In this document: one piece after another, positions 1 through 7,740 of the stretch
Layout: each line of letters starts with the position of its first letter
Numbering within the stretch: the stretch's first letter is position 1
Source: Benthicola sp964195715
GTDB lineage: Bacteria > Gemmatimonadota > Gemmatimonadetes > Palauibacterales > Palauibacteraceae
Direction: 5' to 3'
DNA: 56,884 nt
NCBI GenBank assembly: GCA_964195715.1
Contig: CAXMRU010000320.1
Location: 1-56,884 of the forward strand
Position numbers and translations under genes: made by a program
The notes under the pieces: model-generated
The model's input: only the letters and a program-made list of their open reading frames with translations
Told to the model about the DNA's origin: nothing
Database searches by the model: none

Positions 1-1226
1 ACCCACAGGCCGCCCATGGTGTAGTGCGGCGCCGGGTAGATGCGCATCGGCACCTTGTACGGGTCCTCGCCCGTAATACGCTCATACATCTCGAACAGGT
101 TGCCGTACCGGGCTTCGATCGCGTCCCTGCCCAGTCGCTGGGTGGCATCCTCGAAGTCCAGATACACGCCGAGCTTCGTCTCGCCGACGCCCTTCCCCTG
201 ATCGCACATGTCCTTGGCGCGTCGAGATGCCAGGTCGCGCGGAACCAGGTTGCCAAACGCCGGATACATGCGCTCGAGGTAGTAGTCGCGTTCGTCCTCG
301 GGGATGTCGCCGGGGGCTCGGTCGTCGTCCACCGTGTTCGACACCCAGATGCGGCCATCGTTACGCAGCGATTCGCTCATCAGCGTGAGCTTCGACTGGT
401 ACTCGCCGGCCACCGGGATGCAGGTCGGGTGGATTTGCGTGTAGCACGGGTTCGCGAACCCGGCCCCGCGCCGGTACGCCCTCCATGCTGCCGTGACGTT
501 GCAGTACATGGCGTTCGTGGACAGGTAGAACGCGTTCGCGTAGCCGCCCGTGCCGAGAGCCACCGCGTCGGCCAGGTGCGTCTCGATCTTCCCCGTCACG
601 AGGTGACGGGTGACGATGCCGCGCGCCTGGCCGTCCACCACGATCACGTCCAGCATCTCTTCCTGGTTGTACAGCTTCACCTGGCCCCTGTGCACCTCTT
701 TCATGAGGGCCTGGTACGCGCCCAGGAGCAGCTGCTGCCCCGTCTGTCCGCGGGCGTAGAACGTCCGGGAGACCTGCGCGCCGCCGAACGACCGGTTAGC
801 GAGCAAACCGCCGTACTCGCGGGCGAACGGGATTCCCTGTGCCACGCACTGGTCGATGATCTCGTTCGAGACCTCCGCCAGGCGGTACACGTTCGCTTCG
901 CGGGCACGGAAGTCCCCACCCTTCACGGTGTCATAGAACAGCCGGAAGATGCTGTCGCCGTCCCCCTGGTAATTCTTCGCCGCGTTGATGCCGCCCTGCG
1001 CCGAGATGCTGTGCGCGCGCCGCGGGCTGTCGTGGTACGTGAAGCAGCTCACCCGGTAACCGAGCTCAGCCAGGGTAGCGGAAGCCGACGCCCCTGCGAG
1101 GCCCGAGCCCACCACGATTACGTGGTATTTCCGCTTGTTCGCGGGATTGACCAGCTTCATGTCGAATTTGTGCTTGGTCCACTTCTGGTCTATCGGTCCG
1201 GAGGGGACCTTCGAGCGCAGCTCCAT
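1..1226 (-). CDS. sdhA: Succinate dehydrogenase/fumarate reductase flavoprotein subunit (partial, C-terminus off the left edge)
   Basis: Flavoprotein subunit of complex II; oxidises succinate to fumarate at the cytoplasmic face and passes electrons to SdhB. Only the N-terminal 408 residues are in the window; the family is usually about 620-650. Visible: the Rossmann FAD loop GSGLAGASASATLAELGY near residue 38, the HSISAQGGINAAKN segment carrying the His that normally binds FAD covalently, and the substrate-site block ending in IHPTCIPV. The ATG is preceded by GGGAGGGAGAC, a strong ribosome binding site, and lies 13 bases after the sdhC stop, so the two are one operon; sdhB would be expected just outside the window. 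The identification is secure; dehydrogenase versus reductase direction cannot be told from sequence. Confidence 0.96.
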   Translation of the reverse strand, partial: MELRSKVPSGPIDQKWTKHKFDMKLVNPANKRKYHVIVVGSGLAGASASATLAELGYRVSCFTYHDSPRRAHSISAQGGINAAKNYQGDGDSIFRLFYDTVKGGDFRAREANVYRLAEVSNEIIDQCVAQGIPFAREYGGLLANRSFGGAQVSRTFYARGQTGQQLLLGAYQALMKEVHRGQVKLYNQEEMLDVIVVDGQARGIVTRHLVTGKIETHLADAVALGTGGYANAFYLSTNAMYCNVTAAWRAYRRGAGFANPCYTQIHPTCIPVAGEYQSKLTLMSESLRNDGRIWVSNTVDDDRAPGDIPEDERDYYLERMYPAFGNLVPRDLASRRAKDMCDQGKGVGETKLGVYLDFEDATQRLGRDAIEARYGNLFEMYERITGEDPYKVPMRIYPAPHYTMGGLW

Positions 1227-1239
1227 GTCTCCCTCCCTT

Positions 1240-1917
1240 CTACTGGATGAACCCGGTGAGAACAGCCACCGGGAACGACAGGTTGCCCAGCACCACGATC
1301 AGCGCCACTCCGAGGGAGATCGGCTCACGCCACTTCCTGATGCGTGGCCCATCGATACCCATGGTCTGGAAGGCGCTCCATGTCCCGTGGTACAGGTGCA
1401 GGCCCAGCGCGATCATGGCCACCGTGTAGATGGCCACCACCGGCAGGGAGCGGAATCCCGTGACGAAGTTGTGGTACGCGTCGCCCGGGATGAAATCGGG
1501 GTGCAGCGTGCCGGTCGTCAGGTGCAGGAGGTGAAAGACGATGAACAGGAAGAGCACCACCCCACCCCACCGCATCGTACGTGACGCGTAGTGAAACACA
1601 AGCTTGTCCTGCTTCCTGTACTTCTGCCCGCGGGCGGCCCAGCTCTGCCTCGATGTCTGCCATGCGGCCACAACGTGGATCAGCAGGGCGGCGATCAGGG
1701 CTGCCCGGAAGGCCCACAGGAACCACTCGTAGCCGAGGAAGGGTGCGCCGAACTCGCGCAGGCCCTCCGCGTAATGATTGAAGGCCTCCGGTCCGAGATA
1801 GACCTTCAGGTTACCGAACATGTGAACGATCACGAACAACACGAAGATCGCACCCGATACAGCCATCGTGTACTTCTTGCCGACCGAGGTGCTGTACAGG
1901 GAGTAAACCCGTCTCAT
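1240..1917 (-). CDS. sdhC: Succinate dehydrogenase cytochrome b subunit (single-polypeptide, five-helix type)
   Basis: Membrane anchor of complex II that binds heme and reduces quinone. The 225-residue product has five hydrophobic helices (about residues 14-35, 63-85, 115-135, 157-178 and 196-220). Histidines fall inside helices in VIVHMFGNL, LLIHVVAAW, VFHLLHL and LHLYHG, the pattern of di-heme type B enzymes (Bacillus SdhC, Wolinella FrdC). There is no sdhD. A longer reading frame extends upstream, but the ATG at MRRVYSLYSTSVGKK starts right where the family does, so the upstream part was dropped; its ribosome site is weak (GAGTGG). A promoter-like element lies about 40-70 bases upstream, followed by sdhA. 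Confidence 0.92.
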   Translation of the reverse strand: MRRVYSLYSTSVGKKYTMAVSGAIFVLFVIVHMFGNLKVYLGPEAFNHYAEGLREFGAPFLGYEWFLWAFRAALIAALLIHVVAAWQTSRQSWAARGQKYRKQDKLVFHYASRTMRWGGVVLFLFIVFHLLHLTTGTLHPDFIPGDAYHNFVTGFRSLPVVAIYTVAMIALGLHLYHGTWSAFQTMGIDGPRIRKWREPISLGVALIVVLGNLSFPVAVLTGFIQ

Positions 1918-1959
1918 AGGCCACTCGTCAGATCGAGGGTCAGGTGAGGATAACTCCGC

Positions 1960-1988
1960 ATGATATGGTGACGTGGAGGGAGCAACAA
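1960..1988 (-). promoter_or_regulatory. Candidate sigma-70-type promoter for sdhC-sdhA
   Basis: Read on the minus strand: TTGTTG (1988-1983), a 17-base spacer, then TATCAT (1965-1960). The -10 box matches consensus at five of six positions, the -35 box at three. Transcription would start near 1953, giving an untranslated leader of roughly 35 bases before the sdhC ATG. Consensus match and spacing are the only evidence. Confidence 0.4.
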
Positions 1989-2164
1989 GACACGAATGTA
2001 CCCTTTCACTGGATCGCGGAGTCGGCACGTCGCTGACCAGCTCCGAGTGGTCGCGCGCATGGGTCTGCAGCGACCTGCCAGGGAGTGGAATCGGGTGTTG
2101 TTGACCCGGCAAGTGGAGAGTAAACTGAGCTTCCGTTTCACTCTCACTTTCGCGGGAGAACAAG

Positions 2165-2692
2165 ATGAGGAAGCTGTTCGCAGCTGGCGGCGCTGCCCTC
2201 GCGCTGGCGGCATGCTCCGGTATCTCGACGACCTCGGATTGGGACCAGTCGTACGACTTCAGCTCTCTGTCCACCTACGCGTGGATGGAGCAGGGACTTG
2301 AAGCCGGCGTCAGCGAGATCATGCTCCGCCGAATGTACGCGGCGGTCGACGACGATCTGGCCACCAAGGGGTTTACGCTGACCGAGCCGGACCGGGCCGA
2401 CTTTCTCATGGCCTACCATACCGGGACCCAGGACCGGCAGCAGTACGACACCTACGGTTACGGGGCCGGCGGGTGGTGGGGAGGCTACTGGGGCGGAGGC
2501 ATGACCACGACCACGGTGCGGACCTATACCGAGGGCACGCTGATCCTGGACATGATCAGCCGGGAGGAAAACGAGTTGATCTGGCGCGGCAGTGCGTCCA
2601 AGACGATCGACCAGATGGACTCTCCGGAGCAGCGGGTGAATACGGTGCAGGCAGCCGTCGCGAAGCTGCTGAAGGACTTCCCACCGAGGTAG
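2165..2692 (+). CDS. DUF4136-family lipoprotein
   Basis: A 175-residue predicted lipoprotein. MRKLFAAGGAALALAAC is a signal peptide with lipobox, lipid-attached Cys at residue 17. The mature part begins with the SDWDQSYDFSSLSTYAW block typical of DUF4136, has a glycine/tryptophan-rich loop (GAGGWWGGYWGGG, about residues 100-112), and a C-terminal block (GTLILDM, ELIWRGSA, VAKLLKDFPP) matching the rest of that domain. The family's role is unknown; it is usually found as small envelope lipoproteins. A good ribosome site (GGGAG, six bases before ATG) fixes the start. It is divergent from sdhC and convergent with the HIT gene, with a terminator-like hairpin between. Confidence 0.88.
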   Translation: MRKLFAAGGAALALAACSGISTTSDWDQSYDFSSLSTYAWMEQGLEAGVSEIMLRRMYAAVDDDLATKGFTLTEPDRADFLMAYHTGTQDRQQYDTYGYGAGGWWGGYWGGGMTTTTVRTYTEGTLILDMISREENELIWRGSASKTIDQMDSPEQRVNTVQAAVAKLLKDFPPR

Positions 2693-2705
2693 CGAACGGG
2701 TCGGG

Positions 2706-2731
2706 CCCCGCGGCGTCTATCGGCCGTGGGG
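2706..2731. terminator. Terminator-like hairpin between convergent genes
   Basis: CCCCGCGGC (2706-2714) pairs with GGCCGTGGGG (2723-2731, one G-T pair) across an 8-base loop, followed on the plus strand by TTT. It lies between the DUF4136 stop (2692) and the HIT stop (2741), so it could serve both strands. The U tract is short. Confidence 0.5.
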
Positions 2732-2740
2732 TTTCCGGAC

Positions 2741-3124
2741 TCAGCCTTCCCAGTACCGCGCCTTGTCAGGGAGGATGCCGCGCAGGCCCCCGGTCGGATC
2801 CGCCACGTCCCCCAGGTGACGCGGGATCACGTGCACGTGAGCGTGAGCGATCGTCTGACCGGCCGCGAGACCGTCGTTGATGCCTACCGTGAACCCGTCA
2901 GGCCGGTGCAGCGACCGCAACTCGTCCCGGACCGTCGCCACCAGATCCCAGAGGTCATCCCACTCGTCCGCGGTGAGATCGAACACGCTCTGGACGTGAC
3001 GGCGTGGCAGTATCAGCGTATGTCCCTCTGCAGCCGGGTACATGTCCGGCGTCGCGATGGTCAGATCGTTCCCGATCCAGATCCGCTCGGCGGGAGGATC
3101 GCAGAATGGGCAGTCGATATCCAC
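2741..3124 (-). CDS. HIT-family nucleotide hydrolase/transferase
   Basis: A 127-residue histidine-triad protein; the superfamily cleaves adenylated or nucleoside phosphoramidate substrates through a covalent nucleotidyl-His. The triad HAHVHVIPRH spans residues 94-103, the central His being the nucleophile. An N-terminal CPFC (residues 5-8) is the usual zinc half-site of this subfamily, and the LPRRHVQSVFDL block is conserved. No ATG is well placed; the GTG at 3124 has GAGGAG seven bases upstream and puts MDIDCPFC at the N-terminus as in relatives. A longer frame to 3364 overlaps the divergent methyltransferase and was rejected. The substrate cannot be told. Confidence 0.88.
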   Translation of the reverse strand: MDIDCPFCDPPAERIWIGNDLTIATPDMYPAAEGHTLILPRRHVQSVFDLTADEWDDLWDLVATVRDELRSLHRPDGFTVGINDGLAAGQTIAHAHVHVIPRHLGDVADPTGGLRGILPDKARYWEG

Positions 3125-3218
3125 GGTGCGCTCCTCGATTGGGGGTCCCGGTAAAGGTACGACCACGTGGCCGGGGGAGCACGCGCGCGCCGCCCACGGA
3201 CGGACAGGGAGAATCGGA

Positions 3219-4049
3219 ATGAGATCGCGGCCCGGCACCAGGCACGAATACGAGGCGGCTCCGGAAGTCCGGGCCTGCTGGGAGCCGCACGCCGCGGCTT
3301 TGCTCGCGTACGACAGGGGTGAGGCCGAGGCCAGTATCCTCGTGGCGGATGATCTGGGCGACACCGATACGCTTCCGGCAGCCTACTTCTTCCGGTCGGA
3401 GGAAGACCTCCCGCCTCTGGAGCGGGAAGCGCTCACGCTGTGCGAGGGGCAGGTTCTGGACTTCGGTGCCGGAGCGGGGTGCCACGCGCTCGTCCTCCAG
3501 GAGCGGGGACACTCCGTGTGCGCGGTGGAGATCCTTCCCGAGCTCGTCGAGCTGCTTTCACGCCGGGGAGTGCGGGATGCTCAACCCGGTAGCGTATTCC
3601 ACCCGCCGTCGGGACGCTGGGACACGGTCCTCATGCTGATGAACGGGTGGGGCCTCGCAGAGACGATCGCGGGACTGGAGCGGTTCCTGGCCAGCGCCGA
3701 CCGGCTGCTCGCGCCGGGGGGTCAGATGATCGCCGACTCCACGGACATGCGACGCCTGGCAGCGGATTGGCGTGTCGAGAACGGACACCAGATCGCGCTG
3801 AGGGAGGATGGTCGCTACGTGGGGGAGATCCAGTTCCAGCTCGAGTACGACGGCCGACCAGGCGACCCGTTCACCCATTTGTACGTGGACCCGGACACTC
3901 TGGGGCTCATCGGTGCGCGGACCGGTTGGGACGTCGAGATCGTGGCACAGGGCGAGAACGGAGAGTACCTGTCCCGCCTCCGGCGCTCTGGAGAGCGCGC
4001 GGCAGTGGGCTTACCTTTCCGACTCACGAAGAACACAAGGAACCGATGA
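3219..4049 (+). CDS. Class I SAM-dependent methyltransferase
   Basis: A 276-residue protein with a Rossmann methyltransferase core starting around residue 72: motif I is VLDFGAGAGCHAL, followed by the acidic end of strand 2 (VEILPEL), and a later strand with DTVLMLMNGWGL and LAPGGQMIAD. The N-terminal 60 residues contain an ACWEPHAAALLAYDRGE helix, seen in uncharacterised relatives. The substrate is unknown. The ATG has GGGAGAA just upstream. Its TGA overlaps the start of the next gene as ATGA, so the two are translationally coupled. Divergent from the HIT gene with about 95 bases between starts. Confidence 0.82.
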   Translation: MRSRPGTRHEYEAAPEVRACWEPHAAALLAYDRGEAEASILVADDLGDTDTLPAAYFFRSEEDLPPLEREALTLCEGQVLDFGAGAGCHALVLQERGHSVCAVEILPELVELLSRRGVRDAQPGSVFHPPSGRWDTVLMLMNGWGLAETIAGLERFLASADRLLAPGGQMIADSTDMRRLAADWRVENGHQIALREDGRYVGEIQFQLEYDGRPGDPFTHLYVDPDTLGLIGARTGWDVEIVAQGENGEYLSRLRRSGERAAVGLPFRLTKNTRNR

Positions 4050-4849
4050 TGAGCGAAGACGACATGACCCCCGGCGACAACCCGGATCCGGATCAGGCGG
4101 GGACTGACGAGGGGGCCGATCCGGCCAGGCGCACGCAGGCGCTGCGCATCGAGACCCCGGCGATGTCGCCGGAGGACTCTCGCCAGATGTACAAGGCGAT
4201 GGAGCGCTCGCTGCGGGAGCTGTGGGGCGTGGTGGACGGCCTGGCGGCGGTCATGCCCCCGCGGCCGACGTACTACCGCGTCACGATCTTCGGCTCTTCC
4301 CGCATGCATGCCGGCGACGAGCTGTACCTCGAGGTTCGCCGCCTCGCGCAAGAGCTGGCCGCCATGGGCTGCGACATCATCACGGGTGGCGGCCCCGGGC
4401 TGATGCAGGCGGCCAACGAGGGCGAGTTGCTGGGAGACGTCTCGAACCTGACCTACTCCATCGGCCTGAATGTGGAGCTGCCACACGAACAGGCCCCAAA
4501 CCCGTTCGTCGAGAAGCTGTACCACCACGGGACGTTTTTCTCACGGCTGCACCACTTCGTGCAGCTCTCGAGCGCATTCGTGGTCATGCGCGGCGGCATC
4601 GGCACGACTCTCGAGGCGCTCATGATTTGGCAGCTTTGTCAGGTGGGACACCTGAAGCGGCGGCCACTCATCATGGTGGGCGGCATGTGGCGTGACCTCG
4701 TGGACTGGGGCCGAACGCATTGGCTGACCGCGGATGCAAGCCTGGCCGACCCGGACGACCTCGAGATCCCCCTGTGCGTCGATACCGTGGACGACGCCGT
4801 GACTTTAATCCGCGGAAACCTCGCAGAGTGGGCGGCGGACGAAGTCTGA
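4046..4849 (+). CDS. LOG/TIGR00730-like Rossmann-fold protein with a variant catalytic motif
   Basis: A 267-residue protein related to the LOG/lysine-decarboxylase-like family, some of which release cytokinin bases from their monophosphates. An acidic, low-complexity N-terminus of about 45 residues precedes the Rossmann part: VTIFGSSRMH, ITGGGPGLMQAANEGEL, and the signature RGGIGTTLE at residues 182-190. The family consensus is PGGxGTxxE; here Pro is Arg, while the Gly, Thr and Glu remain. The Arg-containing stretch FFSRLHHFVQLSSAFVVM resembles the family's active-site helix. The start overlaps the upstream methyltransferase stop. Family membership is fairly sure; phosphoribohydrolase activity is not. 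Confidence 0.8.
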   Translation: MMSEDDMTPGDNPDPDQAGTDEGADPARRTQALRIETPAMSPEDSRQMYKAMERSLRELWGVVDGLAAVMPPRPTYYRVTIFGSSRMHAGDELYLEVRRLAQELAAMGCDIITGGGPGLMQAANEGELLGDVSNLTYSIGLNVELPHEQAPNPFVEKLYHHGTFFSRLHHFVQLSSAFVVMRGGIGTTLEALMIWQLCQVGHLKRRPLIMVGGMWRDLVDWGRTHWLTADASLADPDDLEIPLCVDTVDDAVTLIRGNLAEWAADEV

Positions 4850-4865
4850 CCGGCCCGATCCGGTT

Positions 4866-6272
4866 TCAATCCAGCGAGAACGAGCTCCCCCGCTCCGGCA
4901 CCTCGACGGCGGCGGTTCCCGCGGCACGCAGGTCCTCCGCGAGCGCGAACGCACTGCTTTCTTCGCCGTGGACGAGGAAGTAACGGGTCACGCGCCCTGT
5001 ATCGCGAACCGACTCCGCCCACGCCACCAGGCCCGTCCGATCGGCGTGAGCGCTATACGCGTCCACCCGAGCCATGCGGGCCCTGACCTCCACGGGAGTT
5101 CCCAGGACCCGAACATCCTTGTTCCCCTCCAGCAAGCGCCGTCCCAGAGTGTGCTGGGCCTGGTAGCCCACGAACAGCACCGTTGTGCTCGGGCTGCCGA
5201 GGTGATTGCGCAGGTGATGCACAATGCGGCCACCCTCGCACATACCGGACGCAGCGATGATGATCGCCGGACCCTTGCGCCTGTTCAGGGCTTTCGAATC
5301 ATCGGCCGAGCGAAGGTACCGGAGGTGGCGAAAACCGAGCGGATCTCCGTCCGGGTCGGTAGCCATCGTGTCGAGCATCTCACGATCGTAGCACTCCGGA
5401 TGACGGCCGTAGACCTCGGTGACGTTGATCGCCAGCGGACTGTCCACGAATACGTCCACAGGCGGAAGGTCTCCGCCCTCCCACAGCTGATTCAGCCGAT
5501 ACACGAGCTCCTGAGTGCGCCCCACCGCGAACGCGGGAACGAGTAGCTTGCCACCCGACTTGCACGTGGCCTCGGAGTGATGGAGCAGGTATTCGCGAGC
5601 CTTCGATGGTGGCTCGTGCTCCCGGTCACCGTAGGTGCTCTCCATGACGACGTAGTCGGCGTCCGGCGGTATCTGCGGGTCGCGCAGGATAGGTAGCCCA
5701 CGTCTTCCGATGTCGCCGGAGAACACGAGCCGCCTCGTCCGGCTCCCTTCGGTCAGATCGAGGATCACCGAAGCGGAGCCCAGGATGTGTCCCGCGTCTA
5801 CGAAGCTCGCCCGGATTCCGGGCGTCGGCTCGAAGATGCGGCCGTAGTGCACGGGCCGGAACCGACCGAGGGCCTTGCGAGCGTCGCCGATCAGGTAGAG
5901 CGGTTCGAACGGCCGCTTGCCCTGCCTCCTGCGGCGACGGTTCACGTAGCGGACGTCCGATTTCTGAATGTGCGCTGAATCGACCAACATGTGCCGGCAG
6001 AGGTCGCGGGTGGCCGGAGTAGCGTAGATCTTCCCCTTGAACCCGGCTCGCACGAGCGTCGGGAGGTTGCCACAGTGGTCTATGTGGGCATGGCTCAGGA
6101 TCACGGCGTCGATGGACGATGGCTCGAACGGGAAATCTCGGTTCCTCTCGAAGGCGTGCTTGCGGCGGCCCTGGTACAGCCCGCAATCCAGCAGAATCCG
6201 GTGGCCCCCGACTCTGAGCAGATGCATCGATCCGGGAACTTCTCTCGCCGCGCCCCAGAACTGGATTTCCAT
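4866..6272 (-). CDS. Metallo-beta-lactamase/beta-CASP family nuclease (RMMBL-containing)
   Basis: A 468-residue protein of the CPSF73/RNase J-like superfamily, predicted to cut RNA in the cytoplasm. Zinc motif 2 is HAHIDHCG (residues 61-68); further metal ligands appear in DAGHILGSA and FSGDIGRRG. The beta-CASP insert has the expected ESTYGDREHE start, VPAFAVGRTQELVY and IIIAASGMCEGGR. The RMMBL tail contains DAYSAHADRTGLVAW and LVHGEESS. This is the bacterial YsH1/MBL-exonuclease type rather than RNase J, which is longer. The ATG at MEIQFWGAAREVPG matches the family start; its ribosome site is weak. Convergent with the LOG gene, separated by 16 bases. Confidence 0.9.
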   Translation of the reverse strand: MEIQFWGAAREVPGSMHLLRVGGHRILLDCGLYQGRRKHAFERNRDFPFEPSSIDAVILSHAHIDHCGNLPTLVRAGFKGKIYATPATRDLCRHMLVDSAHIQKSDVRYVNRRRRRQGKRPFEPLYLIGDARKALGRFRPVHYGRIFEPTPGIRASFVDAGHILGSASVILDLTEGSRTRRLVFSGDIGRRGLPILRDPQIPPDADYVVMESTYGDREHEPPSKAREYLLHHSEATCKSGGKLLVPAFAVGRTQELVYRLNQLWEGGDLPPVDVFVDSPLAINVTEVYGRHPECYDREMLDTMATDPDGDPLGFRHLRYLRSADDSKALNRRKGPAIIIAASGMCEGGRIVHHLRNHLGSPSTTVLFVGYQAQHTLGRRLLEGNKDVRVLGTPVEVRARMARVDAYSAHADRTGLVAWAESVRDTGRVTRYFLVHGEESSAFALAEDLRAAGTAAVEVPERGSSFSLD

Positions 6273-6365
6273 GCCACACCCCGTATCCCAGGTGATTGGT
6301 GCCCGCAGCTTCGACTCCGGCCCGGTACGATGGCAACACGGCGGTGCTCGCACGACGAGCCCCGC

Positions 6366-7574
6366 TCAGGTGCCCGGGACCGGCCCTCCCTTCCACGGTC
6401 GGTCGGAGATCCCGCGTTGGGAGGCTCCCACGGCGAGCTGGGCACGAGCCTCGTTCGTCTCACGGATCACGACGGTCTCCGCGAGCTTGTCCTCTAGTCC
6501 CTGCCGGTTTCGGTCCCACAGAATGCGGAGGAATCCTTCCATCCCGGTGAACAACGAGGCGGCGTACCCTCCGAACCGCTCGAAGGCGACCCAGTAACTG
6601 ATCGCGTTGCCGTCCAGTTTCAAGACCCGGATTCCCAGCACGCGCTTGCCCGGAGTGCGTCCCTTGAAGAACGCAGTGAGGAATGTGAAGTAGAGCCCTG
6701 ACCAGCCGATTCCGAGCCCCAATTCGTCCAGGAACGCGAGGATCGTACTGATCAGTCCCCTGTCGCGCTCCGCCTCGAGCGCTTCCTCAGTCGACTGGAG
6801 CTCCGCGGCCAGCCCCTCGTTCCGGGCCTCCAGGCGCACGATCTGCTGCTCTCTCTCGTTCCATTCGTCAGCGGCCACACGAGGACCCAGCAGTGGTGCG
6901 ATGGACCGCTCGGCCGCGGTGTCTCCCACCGCCCGGGCCGCACTGAAGGCAGCCAGGAGCGAGTCCAGGCTCAGCTCCTCGTCGCCGGGAGCCCCCTCGG
7001 ATGCCGATCCGATCGCCCTCTCGATCGCCCGAACCACAGGCTCGTCAGCATCGTCGGCGAGGCCGTCGAGAACAGCCCGCATCTGGCCGGGAGCGATGCC
7101 CTGCTGTTCCAGCCGGCGAACGACCCGGGCGGCCGCCTCCTCCGCCTCCGTGGTATCGGAGCTGCCGAGCAGGGACAGGAGATCGGCAGCGGCGCCGAGG
7201 GTGACTGGAACGGCCTCGCCCCCCTCGCTTACTGCCTCGAACAACACGCTGTCCTCATCGAGGAACATCGTACCCCACACGGCGAGCACGGCGACGAACA
7301 CTATCACAGCTCCGCCACACCCGATCGTGGCGCGCGCCATCTTGCTCCCAAGTCCCGCTTTCCTGCCGCGGAAGGCAAGCCAGAACAGGAAGGATCCTCC
7401 CGTCAGGGCGAGGAGCACGCCACGTGCGTTTGCGAGAAGGCCGATCAGCGACAGATCGATCAGGATGGCGGCCGCACGGCGCCACGGATGCGCCAGCGGA
7501 AGGCCCAACAGTTCCGGCGCCACTGAGAAGGCGTCCGGCGTGATGATCTCGCGGGGATCCTGACCGTTCGACAT
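6366..7574 (-). CDS. RDD-family membrane protein with a long soluble insertion
   Basis: A 402-residue protein. The first half of an RDD domain is at about residues 28-70 (WRRAAAILIDLSLIGLLA), a hydrophobic segment follows near 90, then about 185 soluble residues, then the second half of the RDD domain (FKGRTPGKRVLGIRVLKLDG, a later SYWVAFERFGGYAASL). A normal RDD domain is about 130-150 continuous residues, so the insertion is the odd part. It is acidic and helical, has HEAT-like Ala/Leu periodicity (EAAARVVRRLEQQG, ADEPVVRAIERAIG) and ends in a coiled coil. RDD proteins are of uncertain function, with some proposed as transporters. A GTG start 12 codons upstream is possible; the ATG at MSNGQDP was preferred. 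Confidence 0.78.
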   Translation of the reverse strand: MSNGQDPREIITPDAFSVAPELLGLPLAHPWRRAAAILIDLSLIGLLANARGVLLALTGGSFLFWLAFRGRKAGLGSKMARATIGCGGAVIVFVAVLAVWGTMFLDEDSVLFEAVSEGGEAVPVTLGAAADLLSLLGSSDTTEAEEAAARVVRRLEQQGIAPGQMRAVLDGLADDADEPVVRAIERAIGSASEGAPGDEELSLDSLLAAFSAARAVGDTAAERSIAPLLGPRVAADEWNEREQQIVRLEARNEGLAAELQSTEEALEAERDRGLISTILAFLDELGLGIGWSGLYFTFLTAFFKGRTPGKRVLGIRVLKLDGNAISYWVAFERFGGYAASLFTGMEGFLRILWDRNRQGLEDKLAETVVIRETNEARAQLAVGASQRGISDRPWKGGPVPGT

Positions 7575-7652
7575 GTCGTCAAGGTAAGTGCGCACCCGGC
7601 GCCCCGACACTCGAGCCGGGTGCCGCTACGGCCCGCTGGCGGGTGCGCAGGA

Positions 7653-7679
7653 GGGACGGCCGGGTGACCCGTCCGTCCC
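7653..7679. terminator. Strong hairpin after the double-PDZ gene
   Basis: GGGACGG.CGGG (7653-7664) pairs with CCCG.CCGTCCC (7668-7679) around a TGA loop: eleven base pairs with one internal mismatch. It is in the 166-base gap between the PDZ gene end and the RDD gene start. Neither side has a clear U tract, so it could be a factor-assisted terminator or an RNA-stability element. Confidence 0.4.
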
Positions 7680-7740
7680 CCCCCTCTGCGGCGAATCTCG
7701 TGTCGTGGCCCGGCAGACGGTCTCGACCGCCGAGGCCCGA

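Noticed and set aside
24..1250. A 408-codon plus-strand frame over the sdhA region
   Set aside because: It is the antisense of sdhA; the minus strand encodes clear flavoprotein motifs while the plus frame has Arg/His/Val-rich composition with no domain.
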